Origin: Lumbricus rubellus
Lineage: Eukaryota; Annelida; Clitellata; Crassiclitellata; Lumbricidae
Length of the DNA: 64,000 nucleotides
Direction of reading: 5' to 3'
NCBI GenBank assembly: GCA_945859605.1
Contig: OX243825.1
Coordinates: 703,826 to 767,825 of the forward strand
How positions within the stretch are numbered: position 1 is the stretch's first letter; every line of letters starts with the position of its first letter. Shown one piece after another: positions 1-10,303 of the stretch. The translations under genes were made by a program, and so were the position numbers. The notes beneath the pieces were generated by a model that saw only the letters and a program-made list of their open reading frames with translations, did not search any database and was not told the origin of the DNA.

Positions 1-125
1 CATCCGCCTGCATCGCATGTATAGCCTATGTATGAATAAGATTGTATATATTATTTGCATTTTATTTTAGTGTATGTGGGTATGTATACATATGTATGCA
101 TGGATGTCAGTTTATTTAGAAATGT
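1..125. repeat. Fragment of the duplicated 5-prime flank module of the PAN-FReD genes
   Basis: This stretch (CATCCGCCTGCATCG..., then a TATG-rich run ending in GTCAGTTTATTTAG) matches the sequence at 7825-7970 and 22275-22430, which lie about 1-1.7 kb upstream of genes A and C. It breaks off at about 125, where unrelated sequence begins. Its position implies that another gene copy lies just left of the window. The match was made by eye. Confidence 0.65.
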
Positions 126-269
126 TTTTAAAAATATGCAATAATAAAAGAAAGCAATACACAATCATTTGCGACTGTGTTCGTTTCAATTTTCGCAAGT
201 TTAATAGGCCTACCCTTTTTTAAATAAAAGAACGTTTTTATTTCCTGGACATACGACACTATGATACAA

Positions 270-1440
270 CGAAGTGGGATGTCGTATCTCCTTCGTCCAA
301 TCAACGACAGAATTAACAAAACTTCACAAAATTCCAAATAAACCTTCAATCACTTCGACTAATTACATTAATGAGATACTTGAGAAAGAGGTCAAACCCG
401 CCTTCCAGCGAAGTGCGGCCTGCGCTCAGTTAACAGCCACAAAAATGTTTCATAATAACGGCGAAGGATTATTTCAACAAGACGGTGCACGTGCACACAC
501 ATCAAAGCCCTCAGTCAAATGGTTGAACAAAAATATCAATGGATAGCCTAGATCTCACCGGAGGACTGGCCGCCTAATTCGCCGGATTTGTCACCAATGG
601 AAAATGTTTGGAGTATTATGGCGGCAACTGTTTAGTGTTTATGCCGATCCCGAACCCCAAACATTGAATACCTTAAAACGTCGACTTTGTAAGGCCGCAT
701 ATTCGCTTTTTAAAAAAGAAAAACAATCTGACAATAACGCAGAAATGTTAACATGAGTGATAATGAATAATTAAATTTCAGTTCGATAGTCTTAGAATAA
801 TCTAGTAAATATTTTTATATAATGATCGTGGAATAAATTGAGAGTTATCCTTTGGTGGGATAATATGGTTGTGTGCTCTGGGTCCTACTTGATGAGAGGA
901 GGGGGTCGGAGTGGAGGTAGGACTCGGTGAAGTACATGTTTGGGGTTGTGTAAAATGGAGAAGAGGAGTTTTGCATCAGCTATGTTGGTAAGTTTGGAGA
1001 TTGTTGGAAAGGTTTGCTCTAGCCTAGGTAACCTAGGCGTTTAGTTCTTTTTATGAGTTTTTCAGGGCGTTCTTTATCGGAAGCCAGGGTGAGACCCTAC
1101 CATGATGGGGAGGCATAAAGTAGTTTAGCTACGGTAGTGGCTTTGGTTACTTTAGGCATGGACATCAATAGGCCTATCTCTGACAACTCTGAAAAATTTA
1201 TTTGGCTCGATGACTAACGACTTGAGGCTGTAATAAAGAGTAAAGGAAACATTATTAAATACTAAATGATAATTTGTATTAATTAATTATGTGTGGATTA
1301 ACAATGATGGTTGTACAATATTGTTTTCGGCTTAACTGGACGTTTACTTGGCACGAATTTGATGACGTCACGGATATTGGCGCTAAAATTTGAATAAGTG
1401 AGCTAGGGATCTAATTTTTTGCGTAACATTTTTATATAAA
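270..1440 (+). mobile_element. Tc1/mariner-type DNA transposon relic
   Basis: A decayed DDE transposase fragment is visible at about 270-640. It contains the second catalytic region (FQQDGARAHTSK) and, after a frameshift, the third (SPEDWPPNSPDLSPMENVW), with about 34 residues between the D and the E, as in Tc1-like enzymes. The frameshift falls exactly at a TAGCCTA heptamer near 544; removing the net 5 bases would bring the two halves into one frame, although a stop codon would remain. The segment 1150-1440 matches the long terminal part of the better preserved element at 43580-44795. The middle (about 700-1150) has no match that I can see. It is not functional. Confidence 0.75.
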
Positions 1441-1559
1441 AGGCCTATACCATCTATTGTAACATTGACCTTGACCACTGCGCACGCGCACGGTCACTGA
1501 GATGGTGAACCCGCTTATTTAGGGGATTTAGCGATTCAACTCACCAAAAATATATAATT

Positions 1560-2515
1560 TCTAATTTTTAAAGGCTAATAACTCTGCGTAAGCCTTTACT
1601 TTTTGTAATTTGCGACCATTGCTTAGTGTTAAGTTAAGCCACTGAGAATAGGAAAAGGATGGGGAGGAAATATGCCCCACTAAAAAATCGTTTTAAAAGG
1701 AAAGCTCATACTTATAACCAGTGATACATTTTTTGCGAATATTCCAAGAAAGAATTTGAGTGTCATCTTAGCAAATCGTCGTTCAATTGTCGCCTGCATG
1801 CGAACCAATAGGCTAGGCCTACATGTGTTTACCCTAACGATGAGCCGTTGAAATCGGTCGGGTCGCCATTCATTACTCCGTGAGACTACATTGGTTGAAC
1901 TCCAGGAGATGGCAAACCATTGGATCCAAGTTTCTAAAAATGAGTCAAATGCTTAAATAGGGACAAAAGAGACGAGGTCTGGCAAGGGCTTCAGCCTCTT
2001 GTGAAAATTCTGACCAAATTGATGAGGTTCAATAGCACTATTGTTAATTAAAAAGAACATCCATAGAAACGACCATTGTAAAAAAATCTGGTCTGCCTAA
2101 ACAATTGGCTGCATAAATAATTAAGTTTGATAGTCAGAAAGACGGCTATTTATTTTTCACATTTAGATGCGTAGCATATAAAAAAAAGATTGCTCAAAAT
2201 TTTAAAAAATAACGGATTTTGAGCAGTTGATTGGTTTGAACAGTGTTCAAATTCTGTCTATTAAAAAAACTGCTCAATAAACTAAATGTAGAAATTCAAT
2301 GGATCTAGGCCAAATGTAATTGAACTTTGTTTGTAATAGGATGTATGCATTTTTTTTTTAAATTTAGGCTTTGGGGTCTTTAGAAAAATATTAAGATTAA
2401 TATAGTCTACATGAAGAAAATGTGTTGCGATTAATTTTCAGTTAATTTCGATTTAAATTAATCGCGCAAGTAATTTGGATTACATTTTTTTAATCGAAAA
2501 ACAGCTCTAATTGTA
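1560..2515. mobile_element. Probable nonautonomous hAT-like repeat
   Basis: Bases 1690-1810 match 63205-63325 closely (AGTGATACATT, TTGCGAATATTCC, CGCCTGCATGCGAACCAA). At the other end, 2410-2515 read on the minus strand begin AGAGCTGTTTTTCGATTAA, resembling the AGGGCTGTTGAATTAATCGC terminus at 63062. Together they look like two ends of one inverted-repeat element. There is no coding capacity. The superfamily assignment is inference from the GATTAATCGCG-type end. Confidence 0.4.
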
Positions 2516-2905
2516 AGCTGTCGTCTAAAAAATTCTGATAATTTCACTTCTGAAAGACATAGATTTAGGCTTCAGTAAATGTCTCCTCCCCATTGTTTAA
2601 ATTTTAGAATTTCAACCTTGAAATAGTAGTATTTTTGGCTGTCATTTTAACAAAATGGCTCTTCACTTCAGTGCTGAAAGTCGTGGTTTATGACTTCAAA
2701 CCTCCTATTGTTTAAACTTTTTAAACCAGGCTATTGTTTAAACTTTTTAAATGTCCACACTGTAATGGCGACATATGAGCTGTCATCTCAAAACATTTCT
2801 CACAATTTGATTGCTGAAAGAAATGGTTTAAAGATTCAATTAATGTCCACTTGTTAAATTTTTTGAATTTCTACATTGCAAGGGTAGCATTTTAAGCTGT
2901 CCCTT
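2515..2905. repeat. Degenerate tandem repeat, about 120-140 bp period, three copies
   Basis: Units begin AGCTGTC at about 2515, 2637, 2778 and a partial at 2896. Each carries a Y-CTGAAAG core followed by TTTAAAnTT and TCnACATTGnAAnGG. The copies are strongly diverged and there is no open frame. Confidence 0.55.
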
Positions 2906-2999
2906 ATTCTTCGCTCATCAATGCTGTTGCTAATTGAACATCAATTTCCCAATGTAGTTGTAAGCTATAGGTCTCCCGGAGTAGCCCCACCGTAGGCCT

Positions 3000-3859
3000 G
3001 CGGGTCGCACATATGCACATAACCTCATCACGGGTCGGAGGCATGCTTTTCCTTTGTGAAGGGTTCCAAGTGTCCTTCCATAGACAGGGGTCGGATGGTT
3101 TCACTATTTTCAAGCTCGTGCAAAAATGGTCGGCCTTGGTTTTCTTGGAGAGATCGCGGAATAGGAATGCCTCTGACAGTGCAGCATAATAGAGAATGTG
3201 AATTCTTCGATAAGTTGCGGCCAACAGTACTGTCAGAATTGGATACATTTATGTGGGTGTAGTCGTATATATGCTACTGCGAGCACTTCGTTCGGCGTAT
3301 TATATTCTATTATTTCAGGCCAAGAATTCCAATTTTGTGCAAACAAACAACAGTGGAAAACACAGCTTGTCTATTTATTAATCTTTACTGGTCAGCGCCG
3401 CTACAAGGTAGGCTATATTATTTATTCTGCAATCTGCAGTTATACAAACAGTAATTAGCAAATTCATTTTCTCCCTTAAGTTTAATTATTACAAATAAAT
3501 AGGCCCTAATGACTTTTATAACATCTCAAGAGTTGATAATAGTAGCATTTTGTCAACTACGACGTCTCTCTGTAGTCAACGTCGAACTGCAAATAGTCCT
3601 TGGTATTTTCTGCTTGTGCTAGAATTACAACGAGGAGGATAATGTGGAAAATTTAATGTTTCTTGCGAAATAGAGTTAGTTTAGAAAGGCTTGGGACTGT
3701 ACTAAAAAAAATAAGACATGTGCAGATTGTTCGGAGGATGGAGGAGGGGCAGGGAAATGCAAGTTAAATCTCAAGCCTACAACAGATTCTTCTGGAAATC
3801 ACAAACTCTAGATAGACCAGCATGCCCGTAACAATGGCGCATGTTGCTGAAGTTTTTGT
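3000..3859. repeat. 3-prime flank module of gene A (duplicated)
   Basis: This noncoding stretch downstream of gene A matches 8740-9360 downstream of gene B. Shared landmarks are GGAATGCCTCnGACAGTGCAG, CGATAAGTTGCGG, and CTTGGTnATTTCTGCTT. The tandem duplication therefore included several hundred bases beyond the stop codon. I see no gene here. Confidence 0.6.
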
Positions 3860-6838
3860 TCATTTGCTTCTGATCATCATCCGCGCCTCTCGAAGTATGT
3901 CACCCGGCAAGCTAAGCCAGACAAAGTTCGCCAACCCAAATTTGCACGTGAGACACGAAAGAGCGCATTCGTTGAACCACCAGCCCGCTGCGTATTTTTG
4001 GGCGCAATTGGAACTTGTTTCCCCGTTGTTGTCTGCATCCCAAGTTGAGAAATTCATTCCATTGAGGTACCACTTTGGCGGTGCGGAAGGATCGGTCATC
4101 GAATCTCCGGCACTTCCGCAGAATCCTGATAGGTGGATGGCGTAGTACTTGTCTTCCGAATCAAGATAAAATGTGTCATAATCGGCGTTGAACCACTCAC
4201 CAGTTTTATCGAGCTTCACCTGTACAAGAACATTGCCATTCAACCATGATTGCAAACGAGCACGTGTTTAAGGCTGTGTGCCTCGCGGAGGTAGCCATTG
4301 ATGCAGGTTTCAGTAATTGACTAATTTCGTCTTACAACAATATTAACCAACAAGTCTTAGTTCTAATACATACTGCGCAACTTTAATTAAGAAAACTCGT
4401 TGCTGAGCTCTCAGCCTTATTTGAAAGACCATAATCGAATGGTTCCCGAGTCATTGCTCTTTCGAGCGCTGGGTAGATTTCACAATGTCTAGATTCTAGG
4501 ATTTTATCTGAGCTTAAACTATAGTTGAAGAAAAACCTGATTGAAATTTGAGTTGAAAACCTGCTGTCGGGTTTATCCTGAAGTTGGAACAATGCAGAGT
4601 TAAATGCTGTTTAGATTAATTTATACTCATTCATTCGGAAATTTACATGGCGTCCCTTCAAGAAACAAAGCTACTCAGAGGCTTTGAAACATTTAGTAAA
4701 TAGATTGAATTCTAAGATATAAATTTGTAAGTATGCCTACCTCTATGCGAAGACTATACACGCTCCCTGTTCTGTTGGTTATACGATGGATTTTTTCGTT
4801 TCCCAACCAAAACTCTCCTCGTCCTATGTCTCCAAATCCATTCTTGTATTCGATCCATGTTCGATCAAAATTCACGGATCCGTTAAAACGTTGCATCAGA
4901 ATTATCCAATTGTTTACGGATGGAAGCAGAACAGGACCTTCTCCCAAATCAATGACAACATCTGACTGAATGGGAAGTCCTGCAATGTCAGAAAAAGGAT
5001 GCTTGCATTAATGCAGAGCGCAGTCATAGAGTGTTCCTTTACCAACTCAACAATAATTATAATTATGTAGAGTGCTCCTTATCAGATACCAACTCAGCTG
5101 CACCCAGCTCACCTTCAAATATCCGTGAAAGGTGCTTGCGCAGACTCTATTCAGGGCTTAAAGTGTGCCTGGACGGTCATGGACGACGTCCATGCACTTA
5201 TTTTCAAATTTTAGAGTCAGAAACTTGCGATTCAAGTTATCCTATCGCAAGCTGCACGGAAATCATAATATGTGCAAACGGTATAAATCGCGTTTCTGGT
5301 GTTCATTCCAGACAAATCTGCTTTTATCGAGAGTGTCTAAGTCCCCAAGGGATCGTGTTTACGGTTTACTTCGGGGCAAAATATAATAATAATGATAATA
5401 AATTGTCCATATTCGTAAAGAACTAACACGTACCTGGTTGGGTCAGACAAATGGTTGAATTTTGATTAGTTTTCTTTACCAGGGTCATTGCGAAGCAGTC
5501 TTGTTGCTCGATACGACCAACATTGCAATAACCTTTGACAGTCTCGGCGTCTGCAGACAATTTAAAATTTATGCATTAAAATTTTACTTTGGAAATCTGC
5601 ATTTTGATTTGAAGGAAAGAAACGATTAGGCTAAGTAGACACGATAAACGACCAGCTGAAATCTCGTTTTCGAAGATGCAACCGTCAAAGGTAAATCAAT
5701 AATCGTGACAATACCCACCAATAGAAAATCCTGGTCGTAACATACAAAATTGTAGCATAGCTCTACGTGGAATCAGGCGTGAAATCTTGCGCTAGAAGTT
5801 TACTAAGTATAGTGGCTCGTATTACAACACAAGTTCTTTCATTGTGGCAAATAGCTCAGACGTTGTCATAATAATTGAATATCATTGGCAACACTCACTA
5901 GAAAATTATTCAACAAGAATCATTAGCTAGCCTAGATACACGTGGAATAATTGTAACTCCAAACTCTAGCGTTGATCGTTTCAATACGCAGAAAGTCAGG
6001 TCGCCGAAAGAGACTGAACACGCATAAGAAAATGGAAAAAGAGTCTTCTCTTTCTTGCCAAAGAAGAAAATTATTTAAGATTAGGTTAACAAAAAAGGTT
6101 AACAAAGTATTCTGACGAATTAATTTGGAAGACGAGACATAAACATGAGTCTCTTAACTGTTAAAATGACGACGTAAACTATGGCTATAATATTATTATT
6201 GACTCACTCATTAGCGACCTGTCCGTAAGAACATTTCGGTCCTGAAAAAAACCCAAACACAACAGGAATTATCAATCAGAAATTCTCCTGATATCGATAA
6301 AGAATTATTCAGTGGAAATAAGCAAATCAGTAACTAGTCAGCAAGCTCTATATTAACTTTCTCCAACTTCGCAGCGACTCAGAATGTATTGCATGGACGG
6401 ACGCTATAAAATTATAAATAATTATCAATAAGCATTTTCCATTGGACAAACCACGCATGAGTGCAGCTGTGCATTTGAGTCAACTAAGCTCAACATTCAG
6501 AGATCCGTCCAATTATAATTACTTACCAACATCAGAGAGCAGTCATCGTCGAAGTAGACTTCTTGTGGAACGAATCCGTAAATGCAACACGTTCCACTTG
6601 AAGAGTAGAAACCAAAAGCGAAGCATTGCGACGCCTGGTTGCATTCGACTGCACACTCAGTGACTGACTTTACTCGAAGAGTCATGGAGGCAGCGGTTGA
6701 ATCCGGACAGTAGCCACGCCACGCATTAAATATAATGAAATTCTTCTCATGAAAGTGTTGGCAGACAAAACCTGTTGAAATCATCATCAACCAACCAAGA
6801 ATTCTTAGAGGTAACGCACGAGTACACCTGATACGCAT
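3860..6838 (-). CDS. Gene A: secreted PAN/Apple-like plus fibrinogen-related domain protein
   Basis: Five exons, read from the minus strand: 6527-6838, 6208-6241, 5434-5550, 4741-4979 and 3860-4219. All have GT-AG borders, phases are 0,1,1,0, and the total is 353 residues. Exon 1 (residues 1-104) encodes a signal peptide (hydrophobic LRILGWLMMISTGFVC) and a Cys-rich domain with ECAVEC and CFAFGFY, as in PAN/Apple modules. Exons 2-3 (105-154) form a linker with three or four Cys. Exons 4-5 (155-353) are a fibrinogen-related domain: WIEYKNGFGDIGRGEFWLGN, then AIHLSGFCGSAGDS, NGMNFSTWDADNN (calcium-site-like) and NCAQKYAAGWWFNEC. The canonical CH-SNLNG after GWWYNNC is replaced by a Cys-rich CALSCLTCK, and the usual N-terminal CDM-GGGWT strand is absent. 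Known FReD proteins are secreted lectins or recognition molecules; a recognition role is inference. Start chosen because the Met and its context are shared by all four paralogs. Confidence 0.87.
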
Positions 6839-6925
6839 CGTTGCTTCGATCTTGGCGGCTGCTACAGATGATCTCTGCTTCAGCTTCTAATATTGGCAGC
6901 TCAGTAAGCAGCCGACTACTAGGTA

Positions 6926-6955
6926 AAGGGTGTTCATAAAATATCGAGCCTTTAA
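6926..6955 (-). promoter_or_regulatory. Conserved promoter-like block of gene A
   Basis: On the minus strand this reads CTCGATATTTTATGAACACC about 100 bases upstream of the ATG. The same block precedes genes C and D and, in diverged form, B. The TATTTTATG core could act as a TATA box. Function is inferred from position and conservation only. Confidence 0.45.
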
Positions 6956-8395
6956 GAACAGCGACGGTTGTCGGGTTGCAATGTGTAAATATTGCTGTCT
7001 CTTTGCATGTATTTTAATCGAAAAAGTAATGCTATAATATAATTAATTGACACTCGATCGTTTCAGCTTCATTATTATAAATAACCTTCGTGGCTTTACC
7101 TCAGATTTTTCTGGGCTGTTTTTCGGGATTTCAACCTTGTGCCTCTCTGATGACTTCGACAGCTTCAATAATGCTTTCTTCGTGGCGATGACGGCGCTTA
7201 AAGTGATTAGAATTAAATCAGCCACAGACTTGACTAATCCGGTGTATACTACATTAAACTTAAACTTAAACAGAGAAGACAAAATATGATCTTAATCTGA
7301 ATTTCATCAATGGATCTGAACTTGATGTAGGCCTAGCTTTTACGATTTTTTATTAACTGTCTCGTCCTTCGAGTGTCAGAGACCTTAGCTAAGTCTCTTT
7401 TACGGGACTTGACCAAAGTAATCTTAAGCACCAGAGTGGAGTCCAGTTCATGTAGCGTTGTAGCCTATTCATTCAATATAGCCTAATTCAACTAGTGTAC
7501 TTGCTGATACTGTGAATGTCATAATTTCATGCTTTATGTTGTAAAGGAACTGGGCATCATGGTCAATTTGAGTTAGGCTTGTCTAATCAAAAACTGGCTC
7601 AAAACTTTTTGAAATCCCACTGAGGTGCAACAACATGTATCTGACTTTGTCTTGGACTAAAATATATGTCGGCGTCTCTCAAATAGTTACAGAACAATGG
7701 AAGACATCTCTATGGTTACGTAGTCAAGAAAATGTCTTTTGCCGCATGTGGACACATTCGGCGCATTGCATTCATGCACAGTCATAGTTATTATGTTTGC
7801 GTTTTCGACTGAATGTTTTTTCATCCGCCTGCAATGCATGGGTGTATGTATAAATGTATGAATGTATGAATGATATTGTTTGTGTGTGTATATAGATATA
7901 AGTATGTATTTTAGGTGTATGTGGGATTGTTGGTATGTATACATATGTATGTATGGATGCCAGTTTATTTAGCGCCTCTTTAGCGCCTCTTAGAGGTCCC
8001 ATATTGACAGATGGGGTATTCATGAATGTCTTCCTGCTTATGACGCATATTCAAAAGCCAAAAGAAAGAAAGCAACGCTTTTCAAGCATGTATTCGATCG
8101 AATCGCCACGAAAGAAATGACAGTATGGATGAGAAAGAATCAACTGAGTTAGGCTTAGCATAAAGCATAAAATTATTGGTCAACCCATTGTCACTTACAC
8201 GCTAGGATCATACTTTTCATATTATTGTTCTTTACCTTGAATTATTAGGCTGGTTGTCTTCTGTTTGTGCATCACGCGAAATGTAGCAGAGGTTTCACTG
8301 AAACGATTGAAGTCAGTTGAAGCAAAACATTTCCTTCTTCGTTCGATTGTCTTGCTATGTAACACGACCTAATGTTTATTTATTAGGAACATTTA
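6956..8395. repeat. Duplicated intergenic module upstream of gene A
   Basis: No gene is supported here. The stretch is homologous to 20870-22830 upstream of gene C (shared TGAACTTGATGTA, CATGGTCAATTnGAGTTAG, CCACATGTGGACnCATTCGGCGCATTGCATTCATGCA with small differences) and, at 7970-8360, to 13999-14460 and 27630-27970. It shows that each duplicated unit carries about 1.5-2 kb of 5-prime flank. Confidence 0.65.
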
Positions 8396-8607
8396 TATAG
8401 CGCCCTTTCAAGACTCTCTACTCAGAAGCGCTTGTGTGAGGCGCGGTTGGCAGGTTCGAATCCACCTCAAGGCGCCGCGTAAGGACTCTGGGAAATTCCT
8501 TCATTAGCAATTGCTCAGCGCTTGGGCGTGAAACTCCGATGCAGTGTCCGGGCTGTAGTCGGAAGCGCTTCTGAGTAGATTTTCTTGAAGGAGTGGTATA
8601 ACAAGCA
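8396..8607 (+). mobile_element. 5-prime-truncated tRNA-derived SINE next to an inverted tail
   Basis: Bases 8440-8607 match the SINE body seen elsewhere: a box-B-like GGTTCGAATCC, the TCCTTCAnTnGCAATTGCTCAGCGCTT segment, GAAACTCCGATGCAGTGTCC, then the AAGCGCTTCTGAGTAG tail. Box A is missing. Bases 8396-8433 are the same tail in reverse orientation (TAGCGCC...GAAGCGCT), so two insertions or a foldback event are juxtaposed. Confidence 0.7.
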
Positions 8608-9360
8608 CGTACAAACGAATACGCGGTATCGGTATATAATATATATACACAAGACATTAATTTTATGCAGCGTGCTTAAAGTTTTAAACACATATACACG
8701 CTGGTCTCCAGCGCTTACGCTTCCTGAGTTGCTCGGAAAATTTCGGAGATATGGCGGGAAAGGAATGCCTCAGACAGTGCAGCATAATTATAGGCGGTGT
8801 GGATAATACCTCGATAAGTTGCGGTCTTATTGGTAGAAGCCTATTGGATGCATGAAGGAAGGTGTAGTCGTGTAGTTTATTCGTCGTTCTACATTCTTAT
8901 ATTTCAAACCAATGACTCCGAGTTTGTGTCAATGAAACAATGCACTTAAGTTATTTAGTTATTTAACACAACTTGTTCGTTTAACTTTATTGGTCGGTGT
9001 AACACTGCAAGAGATGTTTTGTGGCATCATTGATTCATTAGCAAAGTCGTTTTCTTTCGTAAGTTTCATAATTATTTAGAAACAAATAATAGCATTGAGT
9101 AACGTCTTAAGTGTTGATGATATTATCATTTTGTCAATCACGTCTCTAAAATAGTCAATATTGAAAGGCAGAAAGTCCTTGGTGATTTCTGCTTCAGCTA
9201 GAGTTAGCCTCAATCGAGAAAGATTAAGTGGAAATGTTTCTTGCGATATGTGCAGTTGAGCAATGTTTTGAATTGTACAAAAGAACAGGACAAATGATTG
9301 CTTGGAAAAATCCAATCTAAATCAACCTAAACAAGACGAGGTTTCTCATTTAAATGTTGT

Positions 9361-10262
9361 TCATTTCCTTCTTATCATCATCCGCGCTTCTCGTAGTATT
9401 CCATCTGAAACATTCGACTTCAGACTCCACCAGACAAAACTCGTCGAAGTGTACTTGCACGTGAGACAGGCATACGCACAGCTGTTAAACCACCATCCAG
9501 CCTGGTATTGTTGGGCGCAGTTGAGAGTGCTTCTGTCATTGTCGGCATCTATAGACGTGAAGCTCATTCCTCCGAGGTATCTATAGGACCCGAAAGCGTT
9601 GCTCGTGAGCGTGTCCCCGGCACTTCCACAGAATCCTGATAAGTGAATGGCGTAGTAGTTGTCTTCCGAGTCAAGATAAAATGTGTCATAGTCGGCGTTG
9701 AACCACTCACCAGTTTTATTGAGCCTCATCTGCAAAAAGTACACAATGCCATTCAGCCAGTCCTGAAGAAAACCAAAGGTTTAACCGTTTGTTCCACGCC
9801 GAGCTAGTTTTTGGTGCAGCTGTGAATAATTAGCTAAATTATCTCAGGATTAAATTAGATTGATAATGCAATTATAAGCCAATACTTTGCAATAACAGTA
9901 AATGTTGTTAGTGATTATTTATGTTGCGTACGGTATCTATAACTTAAGAAAACTTGTAGGCCCGAGAGATGCTCACAGCCTGATTTAAACGTTCATCGAT
10001 TCATTCCCGAAATTCGGCTTTCTTCAATTGCTGTAGATGTCTCTCAAAATAATTTAATGCCTTAATTCATGAGGTTTTTATGTTAACTGAGCGGTAGTTA
10101 AAACCTAGTTGATCATCTGTGTAGATCGAAAGCCTACTATTCGTTTTTCTTAATTAAAGACACATATAGCCAAAAAAGAAGTTAATGGGGAAGTACAAGG
10201 CACCCAAGCCCCCGCTAACAAGAAAAAACAGATAACTATGGATATTCTAGGTGACAAAACAG

Positions 10263-10303
<41 letters not shown>

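Noticed and set aside
274..546. Functional transposase gene
   Set aside because: Only the middle of the enzyme is present, with a frameshift and stop before the last catalytic region.
2904..3458. Overlapping 68-114 codon frames
   Set aside because: The matching flank of gene B does not keep these frames open, so they are chance frames in a duplicated noncoding flank.
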